NCBI GenBank assembly: GCA_033762375.1
Contig: JANRLQ010000096.1
Span: 62,001 to 126,000 of the forward strand
From: RDXT01 sp033762375
GTDB lineage: Bacteria; Bacteroidota; Bacteroidia; J057
Direction: 5' to 3'
Length of the DNA: 64,000 nucleotides
Part shown: positions 26,843 through 36,127 of the stretch, in pieces
How positions within the stretch are numbered: position 1 is the first letter of the stretch
Layout: every line of letters begins with the position of its first letter
The notes under the pieces: model-generated
Seen by the model: the letters and a program-made list of their open reading frames with translations, nothing else
Database searches by the model: none
Told to the model about the DNA's origin: nothing
Program-made: the position numbers and the translations under genes

Positions 26843-28338
26843 TGAGTGTACTCAAAAAACTCGCCGGCCAGACGGCCATCTACGGGATCAGTACCGTCCT
26901 GACCCGGGTGATGAACCTGGTGTTTACCCCCCTGTACACCAATGCCCCGGCTATCGTCGCCGATGACGGGCTGGGCATGTACATCAACCTGTATGCGTAC
27001 GTTTCTTTTCTTAATGTCCTGCTGACCTTTGGGATGGAGACGACTTTTTTCAGGTTTATCTCCGAGAGCAAAGACCCGGACAAAACCTATGCTCAGGCTT
27101 TTATCTGGGTAGGGCTGGCAGCCGGGATATTTTTGGGAGGGGTGGCCCTGCTGGTTGCGCCCGTGGCAGGTATGATGGGGTACGCAGGCCGCGAACCGTT
27201 GCTGCTGACAGTGGCCGGGGTGGTGTTTCTGGATGCGCTGGCGGCCCTGCCCCTGGCCCGGCTCCGGCACCAGGAGCGTGTGACCTTGTTTAGTACGATC
27301 ACCCTCACCAATGTCCTCGTGACCATTGTCCTGAACCTGGTCCTGATCTTCGGGGCAGGGTGGGGTGTGGAGGCTATTTTTGCGGCCAATCTGGCTGCCT
27401 CTGCCGTGCGCCTGGGGATGGCCCTCTGGAAAAATACCCCCCCGACCCTGCGGCCGGACCTGGCGCACCTGCGCCCGATGGTGGAGTATGGATTTTTTAT
27501 TATGCTGGCGGGATTTGCGGGGATCATGAACGAGACCCTGGACCGGATCATGCTGCCCATGCGCTGGCCTGAAGGCGGGGTATATGACGGGGCGATCCAG
27601 ACCGGGCTGGCGATGACCGGGATTTATGGGGCCAATTACAAAATTGCCATGCTTATCTCCCTTGCGACCCAGGCTTTCAGGTACGCCGCCGAACCCTTCT
27701 TTTTCAAGACTGCGCAGGAAAAAGATTCACCGGAGACCTTTGCACGGGTGTTTCATTATTTTGTGATCGCCTCCCTCGGAGCATTTTTGTGTATAAGTTC
27801 CTTTGCCTGGGAAATCCTTGCCTTTGACTTTTTCGGACTGGCAGGCGGGTACACCTTTGTGGGAAAAGCCTATTGGGCCGGGGTCAAGGCGATTCCCGTC
27901 CTGCTGCTGGCATACGTGTGTTCCGGAGCGTATATTAATATGTCCATCTGGTTCAAAATCACCAAACAAACCCGGTTTGCCTTGTTGTTTACGGGAGTAG
28001 GGGCCGCGATTACCATTGCCATCAACTACTGGGGCATCCCGATATATGGCTATATGGCCTGTGCCTGGGCGACCTTGATTTGTTATGCCGTGATGTGTGT
28101 GCTGGTATATGGGGTAGGGCAGCGGTACTATCCGATACCCTACCGGATACGGCGGATCCTGGTGTATGGGGTGATATTTTTGGGTGCGTGGTGGGCCACC
28201 CGGCAGGCAGGCCCCAGCGAAGGGGACTGGCTGGTACTGGGGATGAAGGTGCTCGTATGTGCCGGTACCTTTGGAGGTGTGATCCTGGCGGAGCGCCTCA
28301 TGCCGGTATTTTTGCCCGAAACAACTGAAGCAGGCTAG
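26842..28338 (+). CDS. Oligosaccharide flippase family protein (Wzx/MATE-like)
   Basis: The 498-residue product has about 12-14 hydrophobic helices and fits the polysaccharide biosynthesis/MOP flippase family that moves lipid-linked sugars across the inner membrane. The N-terminus (LAGQTAIYGISTVLTRVMN) and the loop YGANYKIAMLISLATQAFRY are typical of the Bacteroidota group. The start overlaps the bestrophin stop by one base, which suggests shared transcription; a functional link is not obvious. No glycosyltransferases lie beside it, so a capsule or O-antigen locus is not indicated. Confidence 0.9.
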   Translation: MSVLKKLAGQTAIYGISTVLTRVMNLVFTPLYTNAPAIVADDGLGMYINLYAYVSFLNVLLTFGMETTFFRFISESKDPDKTYAQAFIWVGLAAGIFLGGVALLVAPVAGMMGYAGREPLLLTVAGVVFLDALAALPLARLRHQERVTLFSTITLTNVLVTIVLNLVLIFGAGWGVEAIFAANLAASAVRLGMALWKNTPPTLRPDLAHLRPMVEYGFFIMLAGFAGIMNETLDRIMLPMRWPEGGVYDGAIQTGLAMTGIYGANYKIAMLISLATQAFRYAAEPFFFKTAQEKDSPETFARVFHYFVIASLGAFLCISSFAWEILAFDFFGLAGGYTFVGKAYWAGVKAIPVLLLAYVCSGAYINMSIWFKITKQTRFALLFTGVGAAITIAINYWGIPIYGYMACAWATLICYAVMCVLVYGVGQRYYPIPYRIRRILVYGVIFLGAWWATRQAGPSEGDWLVLGMKVLVCAGTFGGVILAERLMPVFLPETTEAG

Positions 28339-28340
28339 AC

Positions 28341-28625
28341 TCAGCAGTCGCAGCGATAATCAAATCCCGCCAGGTGCTGGTAGGCTGTTGTATATTGGCT
28401 GTTGAGGGAAACAATCCGGGTGAGCAATACCGGATCACCGGTGCTGATGTCGGCAGCATCTCCCTGGGCGGTGGTCAGGATCCCCTTGATATATCCCCGG
28501 ATCGTATGCCCCGTCCGGAACTCATCCTCATATTCAATCACGCTAAAAACATGCGAATCCGCCAGGTGGCAGAGGTTCTCACGGAGAGATGCAGCATCCA
28601 ATGGGGGAAGCAGGGTGGTTTTCAT
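28341..28625 (-). CDS. Small hypothetical protein
   Basis: The frame gives 94 residues from the ATG at 28625, or 129 from an ATG at 28730. The sequence (LPPLDAASLRENLCHLADSHVFSVIEYEDEFRTG) is acidic and includes a C-terminal Cys pair (YRCDC). No family is recognised. The shorter start is preferred because the longer N-terminus would overlap the promoter region of the divergent PKD protein gene. It is convergent with the flippase, ending 2 bases from its stop. Confidence 0.45.
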   Translation of the reverse strand: MKTTLLPPLDAASLRENLCHLADSHVFSVIEYEDEFRTGHTIRGYIKGILTTAQGDAADISTGDPVLLTRIVSLNSQYTTAYQHLAGFDYRCDC

Positions 28626-28753
28626 GCCGGGGTGTACGGAGGACTGAAAAAAAAGTTGAGCGGGTACCCAACGTCCGTACCCGTCAGCTACGTGTAGCAG
28701 GTTGAAAGGCGCCTTTCGCTCTGGTTTCACTTCTTTGACCTTACTTTCCCCTT

Positions 28754-31201
28754 ATGAAAAAAATGATGTTAACCGGATGGCTGCTCCTCCTGGGAGTCCT
28801 TGGCCTCCAAGCCCAGCAGCCCAGTTGTGTGGCAGGTTTTACGTATGTAGATCTGGGACAGAACACCTTCTTCTTTTTACCAGATTCGGCCTTGTTTGGC
28901 GCCAATGTGGACTTTACGTGGGTATATGGCGATGGCACGTCAGATGTAGGCCCATTTCCGACACACACCTTTCCTGCTGCTCCGGTGGGAGCCAGCTATC
29001 AGGTATGTCTGATTATCCAGAACAATACCTTTGGATGCACCGACAGCAGCTGTACGCTGATCCAGACCAATGCATTTCCTGTCTGTTACGCCAGCTTTTC
29101 CTACAGCACTTCGCCTGTTAACCCCCTGGAGGTATCCTTTATCAACCAGTCGCAGGGTAGTGTACCAGGTACACCGCTTACATATACCTGGGACTTTGGG
29201 GATGGTACGACCAGCACGGTTGCCAATCCCGTACACACCTATCCGGTAGCGGGCTTGTACACTGTCACCCTGACGATCGCAGATCAGGCAGGTTGTGTCA
29301 ATACGATCGTCCAGCATGTGAATCTCCAGAGCACCGTCTGTGCTGCCAATGTGCTGGTGCAGCTTGTGGGGCCCAATACAGTCACCCTTTCCGCACAGCC
29401 CGCGCTCCCGCAGGGGACTTACTTCTGGGATTTTGGGGACAGCACCAGCGGATTTGGCCCTGTCGTCACCCATACGTATCCTGGTCCCGGCATATATGTT
29501 CTGTGTCTGACTGCTATAGACTCAGCCAGCGGATGCCAGAGCACTTCCTGCGTGAATGTCCAGATCGGTCAGGTACAGAATTGCACAGCGGATTTCAGCT
29601 TTGTAGTGGACTCAGCGACCAATACGGTGACCTTTACCAATCTCTCTACGGCCAGCGCGGGTGCCCAGTATCTCTGGCATTTGGGGGACGGCAATATCAG
29701 CACAGACCCCAACCCGGTATACACCTACGCGACACCCGGATTTTATCACGTGACCCTGTATGTGTTTGACTCACTCGGATGCAGCGCTCAGTCAGACCAG
29801 CTGGTCATCGTGGGGGGCGGCAGTACGTTCTGTGATGCTACGTTCCAGACCTTTGACATGGGGGGCAATTTTTTTGCCTTTAACCCCAACTTCATCAATC
29901 CGACCCTCAACTATGTATGGGATTACGGCGATGGTACCAACCAGTATGGCTTCCAGGGATTTCACTATTACCCGGTCGCTGGCACCTATATCATATGCCT
30001 GACCGTGACAGACAGCCTCAATGCCTGCAACCAGACCTGGTGTGATACCCTGGTGGTGACAGGTGGCGGAGCTTGTAGTGCAGCTTTTGGCTGGCAGTAC
30101 GATCCGGTGGCTAATGCCGTGACCTTCACCAACATCTCCCAGGCGAGTGCCGGAGCATCATACTTCTGGAGTTTTGGAGACAGTACCTTCTCCACAGACC
30201 CTAACCCGGTCCATACCTACGCATCTCAAGGTGCCTACACCGTGTGTCTGACCGTAACTGATAGCGCTTGTACCAATACCTTCTGCGACTATATCTATAC
30301 TGCGACACCGTTCCTGATTGCAGGCCGGGTTAATACAGGCAGCACACCCGCAGCCTTTGCCCAGGTGTATCTTATTCAGCATGACTCCATCTCGGGCACG
30401 CTGAGTGTGGTGGACTCCACGGTGACAGACCCAACCGGTGTGTATGTGTTCTACAGCGGTACGCCAGGTACCTACCTCGTCAAAGCGGCCCTGCTGCCGA
30501 TCTCGCCTGACTACGCCAATTATATGCCAACCTATCTGGGTGACGTGATGTTTTGGTATCAGGCGCAGAGCATCGTGTATACCCAGGTGCAGGTGCTGAA
30601 CCCAGACCTCAACCTGCTGGCAGGTAATAACCCCGGAGGCCCGGGCTTTATCGGCGGACTGGTCAGCCAGGGTGCCAACAAAAACGAAGGCGATCCGATG
30701 GGCAACGTCTCTGTGCTCGTCACATACATGAATGGGGCAGGGGTTGCCTATACCGTAAGCCATACTGATGGTACCTTTAAGGTCGAAAACCTCGCATACG
30801 GTACCTACAAGGTATATGTCGAGATGCCAGGCCGGATGGGTGATCCGCATATTGTGACCCTCACACCTGCCCAGCCAGGATTTGAGGATGCCAATTTTGA
30901 GATCAATACCTTTGCCGTAATCGCTACCGGACTGGAAACCTTCACCGCAGGTGAGGTGCTGGGCCTGTATCCTAACCCGGCTGCCGACCAGATCGAGCTG
31001 AGCCTCGAAATGCAGGAAGCTGCCGACCTGACCCTCTCTGTCCGGAACCTCATGGGCCAGACCCTGTCTGTGACCGAGCGTGCCGCCAGCCTGGGGAGCC
31101 AGACCATCCGGCTTGATGTGAATGCCCTGCCACAAGGGATCTATGTACTCGACCTGGAGGCAAATGGACAGCGTGTCAGCTTCCGGTTTGTCAAACAATA
31201 A
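28754..31201 (+). CDS. Secreted PKD-domain protein with T9SS sorting domain
   Basis: The 815-residue protein has a signal peptide (KKMMLTGWLLLLGVLGLQAQ), then six PKD-type beta-sandwich units recognisable by WDFGDGTT-like motifs (WVYGDGT, WDFGDGT, WDFGDST, WHLGDGN, WDYGDGT, WSFGDST). These are followed by two carboxypeptidase-regulatory-like domains (AGRVNTGSTPAAFAQVYL and GGLVSQGANKNEGDPMGNVS) and a T9SS type A sorting domain (LGLYPNPAADQIELSLEMQ ... QGIYVLDLE). It is likely a surface adhesin or matrix protein. It stands before a sigma-factor gene with a 93-base gap. Confidence 0.9.
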   Translation: MKKMMLTGWLLLLGVLGLQAQQPSCVAGFTYVDLGQNTFFFLPDSALFGANVDFTWVYGDGTSDVGPFPTHTFPAAPVGASYQVCLIIQNNTFGCTDSSCTLIQTNAFPVCYASFSYSTSPVNPLEVSFINQSQGSVPGTPLTYTWDFGDGTTSTVANPVHTYPVAGLYTVTLTIADQAGCVNTIVQHVNLQSTVCAANVLVQLVGPNTVTLSAQPALPQGTYFWDFGDSTSGFGPVVTHTYPGPGIYVLCLTAIDSASGCQSTSCVNVQIGQVQNCTADFSFVVDSATNTVTFTNLSTASAGAQYLWHLGDGNISTDPNPVYTYATPGFYHVTLYVFDSLGCSAQSDQLVIVGGGSTFCDATFQTFDMGGNFFAFNPNFINPTLNYVWDYGDGTNQYGFQGFHYYPVAGTYIICLTVTDSLNACNQTWCDTLVVTGGGACSAAFGWQYDPVANAVTFTNISQASAGASYFWSFGDSTFSTDPNPVHTYASQGAYTVCLTVTDSACTNTFCDYIYTATPFLIAGRVNTGSTPAAFAQVYLIQHDSISGTLSVVDSTVTDPTGVYVFYSGTPGTYLVKAALLPISPDYANYMPTYLGDVMFWYQAQSIVYTQVQVLNPDLNLLAGNNPGGPGFIGGLVSQGANKNEGDPMGNVSVLVTYMNGAGVAYTVSHTDGTFKVENLAYGTYKVYVEMPGRMGDPHIVTLTPAQPGFEDANFEINTFAVIATGLETFTAGEVLGLYPNPAADQIELSLEMQEAADLTLSVRNLMGQTLSVTERAASLGSQTIRLDVNALPQGIYVLDLEANGQRVSFRFVKQ

Positions 31202-31294
31202 TCTTTTTACTTGTACCTTTTCTGACTAACTTCTGTCTGCTATTCCTGGTACTACTGGCCGGTGGCCGGTAGTGCCGGGGTTTTTAAGAAAGTC

Positions 31295-31861
31295 ATGCAC
31301 GTAGAAACCCGCCTCTTGGAAGCCTGCATCAGGGAGGACCGGCTAGCCCAGTCGGAGCTCTACCGGCGCTGTTACAGCGTCCTGATGGGGGTGTGCCGGC
31401 GGTATATCCATGACCCGGATGAGGCGGTTTCTGTGCTGAATGCAGGTTTTCTGAAAATCCTCAGCAACCTGCGCAAAAAACGCCCGGAAGTACCCTTTGA
31501 GGTATGGAGTAAAAAAATCATGATCAACACAGTCATTGACAATTTCAGGCGGGAGCGGCGGCACCGCGAGACGATGGTGGCGATGGAGTCCTTTCCTGAC
31601 AACACCACCAGTGCGCCGACCGACCTCAACGAGGCAGCTCAACGCCTGGATGCTGAAGCCATTGAGGCCGCGATACGGACGCTGCCGCCGGTCTCAAGAG
31701 AAGTATTTAACTTGTTTGCCATAGACGGATATGCGCACAGCGAGATCGCGCAGATGCTGGGGATGTCAGAGGGGACGTCTAAATGGCACGTAAATTTTGC
31801 CCGGACACGCTTACGAAACTTGCTGGCCCATTGGCTGGAAGAAGACAGATGTAAGGTATGA
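31295..31861 (+). CDS. RNA polymerase sigma factor, sigma-70 family (ECF type)
   Basis: The 188-residue protein has region 2 (RCYSVLMGVCRRYIHDPDEA ... AGFLKILSNL) and region 4 (LPPVSREVFNLFAIDGYAHS then EIAQMLGMSEGTSKWHVNFA) of ECF sigma factors. The ATG at 31295 matches the family start; an upstream in-frame codon (31262) is less likely. Its stop overlaps the start of the next gene by four bases (ATGA), so it is translationally coupled to that gene. The pairing with a membrane protein having a charged N-terminus suggests sigma and anti-sigma partners, which is inference. Confidence 0.92.
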   Translation: MHVETRLLEACIREDRLAQSELYRRCYSVLMGVCRRYIHDPDEAVSVLNAGFLKILSNLRKKRPEVPFEVWSKKIMINTVIDNFRRERRHRETMVAMESFPDNTTSAPTDLNEAAQRLDAEAIEAAIRTLPPVSREVFNLFAIDGYAHSEIAQMLGMSEGTSKWHVNFARTRLRNLLAHWLEEDRCKV

Positions 31862-33114
31862 ATACAGATAACGAACTCGACGACCTGCTCCGGCAGAAAC
31901 TGGCTCAACGGGAGATCCCCTTTGAGCAGGCACACTGGGAGGCTGCCGAATCCCTGATTGAGGCTGCACGCCGTCGTCGTCGTCGGCGGTGGTTTTTCTT
32001 ACCGCTGTTTCTCACAGAGGTTGTTGCCGCCTGTGGCCTTCTGTATTGGGCTGGCCTGGAGCTTGGGTCTGCTGACGGTTCGCCTGCCGCAAGGGAGTGG
32101 GCGACCAGCGTCATGGAAATATGCCCGGATACTGAAACCGCCGTATCGCAATGGCAGGCAGGCTCAGATTCTGACCAGCCCCAGGCTCCTGACTCCCCCC
32201 GGCAGAAGCGGACTTCACGGGGCAACCACAGTGCCCAGGCAGGCCCCAAACCGCAACGGGAGATATCCAGGCGGGCAAATACTGCCGTACCGGCAGCCAT
32301 GTCTCAGACGACAGTCACTGGCAGCGAGGATTCGCTGACGCGCCGGATCCTCACAGAGGAAATCTACCGGCAGATCGCCTCCACGCGGGTATCGCTGCGG
32401 GAAACCTTTCCGGTACATACACTCCCTGTGCGTGCCTATGTCTGGGGCCCCCTGTCCGCAACGCATCCTGAGGCCGGGGCCGTCGGGGCCGAAACCCGCC
32501 GGCACTACCTGGGCCTGGTGATCAGTCCCGGTCTTGCACCCGTCTGGAATCCGTCAGAAGGTATTGCGCCCGTAGGTACCACCGTCGCTGCCGGACTCCG
32601 GTACGCTGTCCAGGTGACGCCTCGTCTCCGCTTCAGCACCGGGCTCCTCTACAGCAGCCGGGCCGGACTCAACCTGGATACCACCTATACCGGGACAAGT
32701 TTTGGATTCGGATTTGAAACGCGGTCCTTCACCGTATCCCCGCAGCGCCTGCACCAGCTGGAGGTACCGCTGATGGCTGAGCTACGGGTTTATAACCGGC
32801 ATTATGCTATAGCAGGCATCAGCGTAGCCCGCCTCCTGGATGTGTCTGCACAGGTGCGCGAGCAGCGTGAAACCAGTTTTGGGGTGCAACCACAGGGTTA
32901 CAGGACTGCCTGGGGATACCGGCAGGGATTCCGGACCTGGGACCCCGGCATGACCGTAGGATATGCATACTACCTGGGGCGCGGCCTGCGGGTGGGCATG
33001 CTGACCCGCATCGGCCTGCAGGATATAGCTGATCCGGCTTACCACCAGCGTGCCACTCAAACGCCTAATACACAGTTCCGATTATTGCTGGAGTACGACC
33101 TGATTCATTTCTGA
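31858..33114 (+). CDS. Membrane protein with anti-sigma-like N-terminus and outer-membrane-barrel-like C-terminus
   Basis: The 418-residue product begins with a soluble acidic stretch (NELDDLLRQKLAQREIPFEQ), a row of seven arginines and one membrane segment (FFLPLFLTEVVAACGLLYW). A Pro/Gln-rich linker of about 100 residues follows, then a C-terminal half rich in alternating strands (YLGLVISPGLAPVWNPSEG ... FRLLLEYDLIHF) ending in Phe, as in PorT-like outer-membrane barrels. It overlaps the sigma gene by ATGA and precedes a PKD lipoprotein by one base. Bridging both membranes would allow a surface-signalling role; this is inference. Confidence 0.7.
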   Translation: MNTDNELDDLLRQKLAQREIPFEQAHWEAAESLIEAARRRRRRRWFFLPLFLTEVVAACGLLYWAGLELGSADGSPAAREWATSVMEICPDTETAVSQWQAGSDSDQPQAPDSPRQKRTSRGNHSAQAGPKPQREISRRANTAVPAAMSQTTVTGSEDSLTRRILTEEIYRQIASTRVSLRETFPVHTLPVRAYVWGPLSATHPEAGAVGAETRRHYLGLVISPGLAPVWNPSEGIAPVGTTVAAGLRYAVQVTPRLRFSTGLLYSSRAGLNLDTTYTGTSFGFGFETRSFTVSPQRLHQLEVPLMAELRVYNRHYAIAGISVARLLDVSAQVREQRETSFGVQPQGYRTAWGYRQGFRTWDPGMTVGYAYYLGRGLRVGMLTRIGLQDIADPAYHQRATQTPNTQFRLLLEYDLIHF

Positions 33115-33115
33115 T

Positions 33116-34237
33116 ATGAAAACAATCCCGATATATCTGGTGATAGGACTTTGCCTCCTGGCGACTGCTTGTGAGCCTGCCCTGATCCCGGAGTTGCCGA
33201 CGGGTGATCCGGTCTTTCAGGTGGCGGGCAGCCTGGACGATACCCCTTTCACCCTGACAGCAGGTAAGGATGGGTATTATATGAAAACCGCCTATACACT
33301 CGGCGATGACGCAGTGTATACCTTCCGGGGAGACCTGGCACCTACAGGATGTACAGACTGCCCGGCCTCGCTGGGGTTTCGCATCCGGAATACCCGTACA
33401 GGGACTGAGGCCGTGGACCCTGAAGGGGTGTTTAAAACAGGTACCTACACCTGGTTTGCCCCTGAGTTGGCGGATATTACCTATCGGGTTTCCTTTCAGA
33501 ATGAATCTTCCGATACGACACAGGTTGCCTATCTGTGGGACTTTGGAGATGGCACCACCGATCAGCAGCTCAACCCGGTACATTATTATACAGACTCCAC
33601 AGCACCTGGCGGCCGGGTGGACGTATGCCTTCAGGCAACTGATCCTGACGGGTGTGCGACCGGCATTTGCAATGAAATCAACCTGGTGGGTGTCGGATGC
33701 CAGGCTGATTTTACGTTTCAGGTAACACCCGGTACCCAGTTTGTGCGGTTTACCTCCCTGAGCCAGGGGAAGTTTCCGTGGCGGTATCGCTGGCGGTTTG
33801 GAGACGGGCATGGAGCTACCCTCGGCAACCCCGGATATACCTACGCGACCCGCGGACGGTATCGTGCCTGCCTGACCATTCTCGACGCAGAGGGGTGTGA
33901 AAGTACCATGTGCAAAGACGTATCTGCTGATCCGGATATGTGCCGCCACAACTTCTCCTGGGAAGTCGAAAAAACCCAGACCAATGACCCCCTCGGCCTG
34001 GGGCAGGTGGAAGTCGTCTGGACGGACGCGGAGGGGCGTGTGTTCAGCTCGGCACGTGGCAAACAACCCGGCAGCAGCCGCTGGGAAGTGTTGCAGGCCC
34101 GCCTTTATGAGCCCAATGAAAAAGGCGAAAAAACGATCCGGCTGGAGGTGCGTTTTACGGCCACCTTATTTGCGGAGGATGGAGCCCAAGTGGTGATCCG
34201 GGATGCCAGCGGTACGGTAGCACTTGCGTATCCATGA
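33116..34237 (+). CDS. PKD-domain lipoprotein
   Basis: The 373-residue product has a lipoprotein signal peptide (LVIGLCLLATAC, lipidated Cys near residue 19) and two PKD-type units (WDFGDGTTDQQLNPVHYY and WRFGDGHGATLGNPGYTYA). The C-terminal 100 residues (SWEVEKTQTNDPLGLGQVEV ... VVIRDASGTVALAYP) form an unrecognised beta-rich domain. It is the third gene of the sigma factor-barrel protein-lipoprotein set, with a one-base gap. A strong plus-strand terminator follows, closing the unit. A surface-exposed binding role is likely but the ligand is unknown. Confidence 0.85.
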   Translation: MKTIPIYLVIGLCLLATACEPALIPELPTGDPVFQVAGSLDDTPFTLTAGKDGYYMKTAYTLGDDAVYTFRGDLAPTGCTDCPASLGFRIRNTRTGTEAVDPEGVFKTGTYTWFAPELADITYRVSFQNESSDTTQVAYLWDFGDGTTDQQLNPVHYYTDSTAPGGRVDVCLQATDPDGCATGICNEINLVGVGCQADFTFQVTPGTQFVRFTSLSQGKFPWRYRWRFGDGHGATLGNPGYTYATRGRYRACLTILDAEGCESTMCKDVSADPDMCRHNFSWEVEKTQTNDPLGLGQVEVVWTDAEGRVFSSARGKQPGSSRWEVLQARLYEPNEKGEKTIRLEVRFTATLFAEDGAQVVIRDASGTVALAYP

Positions 34238-34278
34238 GGCAGCAGCAATATTCTTTCAGAAAAAATTGAAAATAAAAA

Positions 34279-34304
34279 ACCAAACGCCCCTTTCGGCGTT
34301 TGGT
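34279..34304 (-). terminator. Terminator of the minus-strand endonuclease-fusion gene
   Basis: ACCAAACGCC pairs with GGCGTTTGGT around a six-base loop. On the minus strand it is followed by GGTTTTTTATTTTC, the rho-independent form, and it lies downstream of the gene that ends at 34388. Confidence 0.75.
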
Positions 34305-34359
34305 ATAATGAGCATGTCTTCTGCATGCTCGTGATGGGTTATTAATAGAGAGGTTTTGG

Positions 34360-34391
34360 GTGAGGCAGCGAAGCGTTTTTCGCTGTCTCAC
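34360..34391 (+). terminator. Terminator of the sigma-factor/PKD lipoprotein unit
   Basis: GTGAGGCAGCGAA pairs with TTCGCTGTCTCAC (one G-T pair) around a six-base loop, followed by TTTTTTG on the plus strand. It overlaps the last codon of the convergent gene. Confidence 0.75.
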
Positions 34392-36007
34392 TTTTTTGTT
34401 TCGGCAGCCCGCCGGGCATCCAGCAAGGCCTGAAGGCGGGCCAGCGCATCGGTATTAATCAGGTCTACCCCGCTGTCGAGGAGCCAGTTCCAGATGGACT
34501 CCTTCTCGGGTGAAGCCCAGAGGCGGACTTGTTTGCCCTCAGCGTGTGCGGCAGCGACCAGTTGGTCGAGGGTCTGGCGGTCCTTGGCGGGTATTTCACC
34601 TTGTCCATTCCACGAGAGCAGGGCACCATATCGCTGGCTGATGACAGGCATCCGGCTGGCAGGTATGCCGGTACCGAGATCCTCAGGGCGGCCATCCAGT
34701 CCAATGGGAAGAGAAGCGGGGTCCCGGCGCAGGCTTTCGGGACGGTCCCCGGACAGGAAAATCATCAGCGGCGGGGCTCCGTCAGCTCCCGGCTCGAGCA
34801 TCCAGGCATAAGGTGCCAGTGCCGCCTGTAAGGCAGCCCAGGTAGCTTCCCCTTCGTGTTTGATGTCAATCATCAGCCGGAAAGTACCGGGGTGGGCCGG
34901 ATGTACATATCCATAGGCTGAGATCCGGGCCGCCAGCGGCTCCAGATACAACCGGGCCAGGGTACGTGCAGGTGTCAGCTGGCGGGGGCGATCATGTGAG
35001 ACATATAATTGATCCTCAAGTAACCACACATCGGCCTCTACACTGGAAAACCCCGCCGTGAGGGCATCTGTCAGCGGGTGCGGATGCTCATAGTCATTGT
35101 GTGCATGCGCCTGCGGATGTGGGAGGACAGGGTTAAAGACTACCTCAGCCACGACGGGCAGGTGATCAGACGGAAACCGTCCGGACCAGGACTCGCTCAG
35201 GGCTCCATGTCGCAGGATGGTCACCGGTCCCCGGTACATGATATAATCAATCCGGCGGCCAGGTTCTCCCGGGAAAGCAAAACCGCTCCAGGTAGAAGCC
35301 GGGCCATGGTGGGGCAGCAGGGGCGCATAGTAGGCATCGTGCAGGTGCAGGGGATTGCCGGTGTCTGTAAGGATTTGATAAGATTTGCTGTCCGGCTGGC
35401 TGTTCAGGTCGCCCATCAGGATCACGGGTAGTCCCCGGGGGTTGAGGTCCCGGACCCGGGTGAGCAGGAGCCGGGCGCTCTCCTGCCGGGCGGTTTCACC
35501 CCGGTGGTCAAAATGTGTATTTAAACAGAAAAAAGTATCTCCGGCGACCCGATCCCGGAACAAAGCCCACGTAGCGATCCGGTTCAGGGCGGCATCCCAT
35601 CCCCGGCTGCGGGTATCAGGGGTCTCCGAAAGCCAGAAAGTACCTCCATCCAGGCGTTCCAGGCGGCTTCGCTTATAAAACAGGGCTGAATATTCACCCC
35701 AGGCACCGGTATCGCGGGGCATGCCCCAGTACTCGTAGTCCGGCAGCATCCGGTGCATGTCGTCCATCATGGCAGGCAGCACCTCCTGGACCCCGAGCAG
35801 GTCAGTACCGTGAAACCGGATCATGCTCTCGACCAGGTCCTGCCGGAGCGGCCAGGCATTGTAGCCATCACTGGCTACGTGCAGCCGAAGGTTAAAACTC
35901 ATCACCCGCAGCGGGTGTACGGGATAGGCCGTAGCAAAGAGGTAAGAATTCATAAAAACTAACCAGCATAATATGCTGAAAGTGATTTTATTAGAGATAC
36001 GATTCAT
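34388..36007 (-). CDS. Secreted fusion: endonuclease/exonuclease/phosphatase domain plus Aim6/GDPD-like phosphodiesterase domain
   Basis: The 539-residue product has a signal peptide (ITFSILCWLVFMNSYLFATA). Residues about 30-285 are an EEP-fold domain: RVMSFNLRLHVASDGYNAW, DLLGVQEVL, VILMGDLNSQPD and RFPSDHLPVVAEVV carry the usual Asn, Glu, Asp-Asn and Asp-His catalytic residues. Residues about 295-530 begin with HAHNDYEHPHPLTDALTAG and VEADVWLLEDQLYVSHD, the marks of the Aim6/GDPD-like PI-PLC superfamily. Each half is known alone; the fusion suggests combined attack on phosphodiesters or lipids outside the cytoplasm. The ATG at 36007 is preferred to a TTG further upstream. Confidence 0.88.
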   Translation of the reverse strand: MNRISNKITFSILCWLVFMNSYLFATAYPVHPLRVMSFNLRLHVASDGYNAWPLRQDLVESMIRFHGTDLLGVQEVLPAMMDDMHRMLPDYEYWGMPRDTGAWGEYSALFYKRSRLERLDGGTFWLSETPDTRSRGWDAALNRIATWALFRDRVAGDTFFCLNTHFDHRGETARQESARLLLTRVRDLNPRGLPVILMGDLNSQPDSKSYQILTDTGNPLHLHDAYYAPLLPHHGPASTWSGFAFPGEPGRRIDYIMYRGPVTILRHGALSESWSGRFPSDHLPVVAEVVFNPVLPHPQAHAHNDYEHPHPLTDALTAGFSSVEADVWLLEDQLYVSHDRPRQLTPARTLARLYLEPLAARISAYGYVHPAHPGTFRLMIDIKHEGEATWAALQAALAPYAWMLEPGADGAPPLMIFLSGDRPESLRRDPASLPIGLDGRPEDLGTGIPASRMPVISQRYGALLSWNGQGEIPAKDRQTLDQLVAAAHAEGKQVRLWASPEKESIWNWLLDSGVDLINTDALARLQALLDARRAAETKK

Positions 36008-36127
36008 GGGGGAGGGTATGGAGTTGGGCAACGGTTATTGCAAACAGGTTGATAAAAAGCATTAGGCAGTGTCCTCAAAATAGATTAAATTAACGTTCAA
36101 TCTATTTGTCTTCAGACAAGTACTTTT

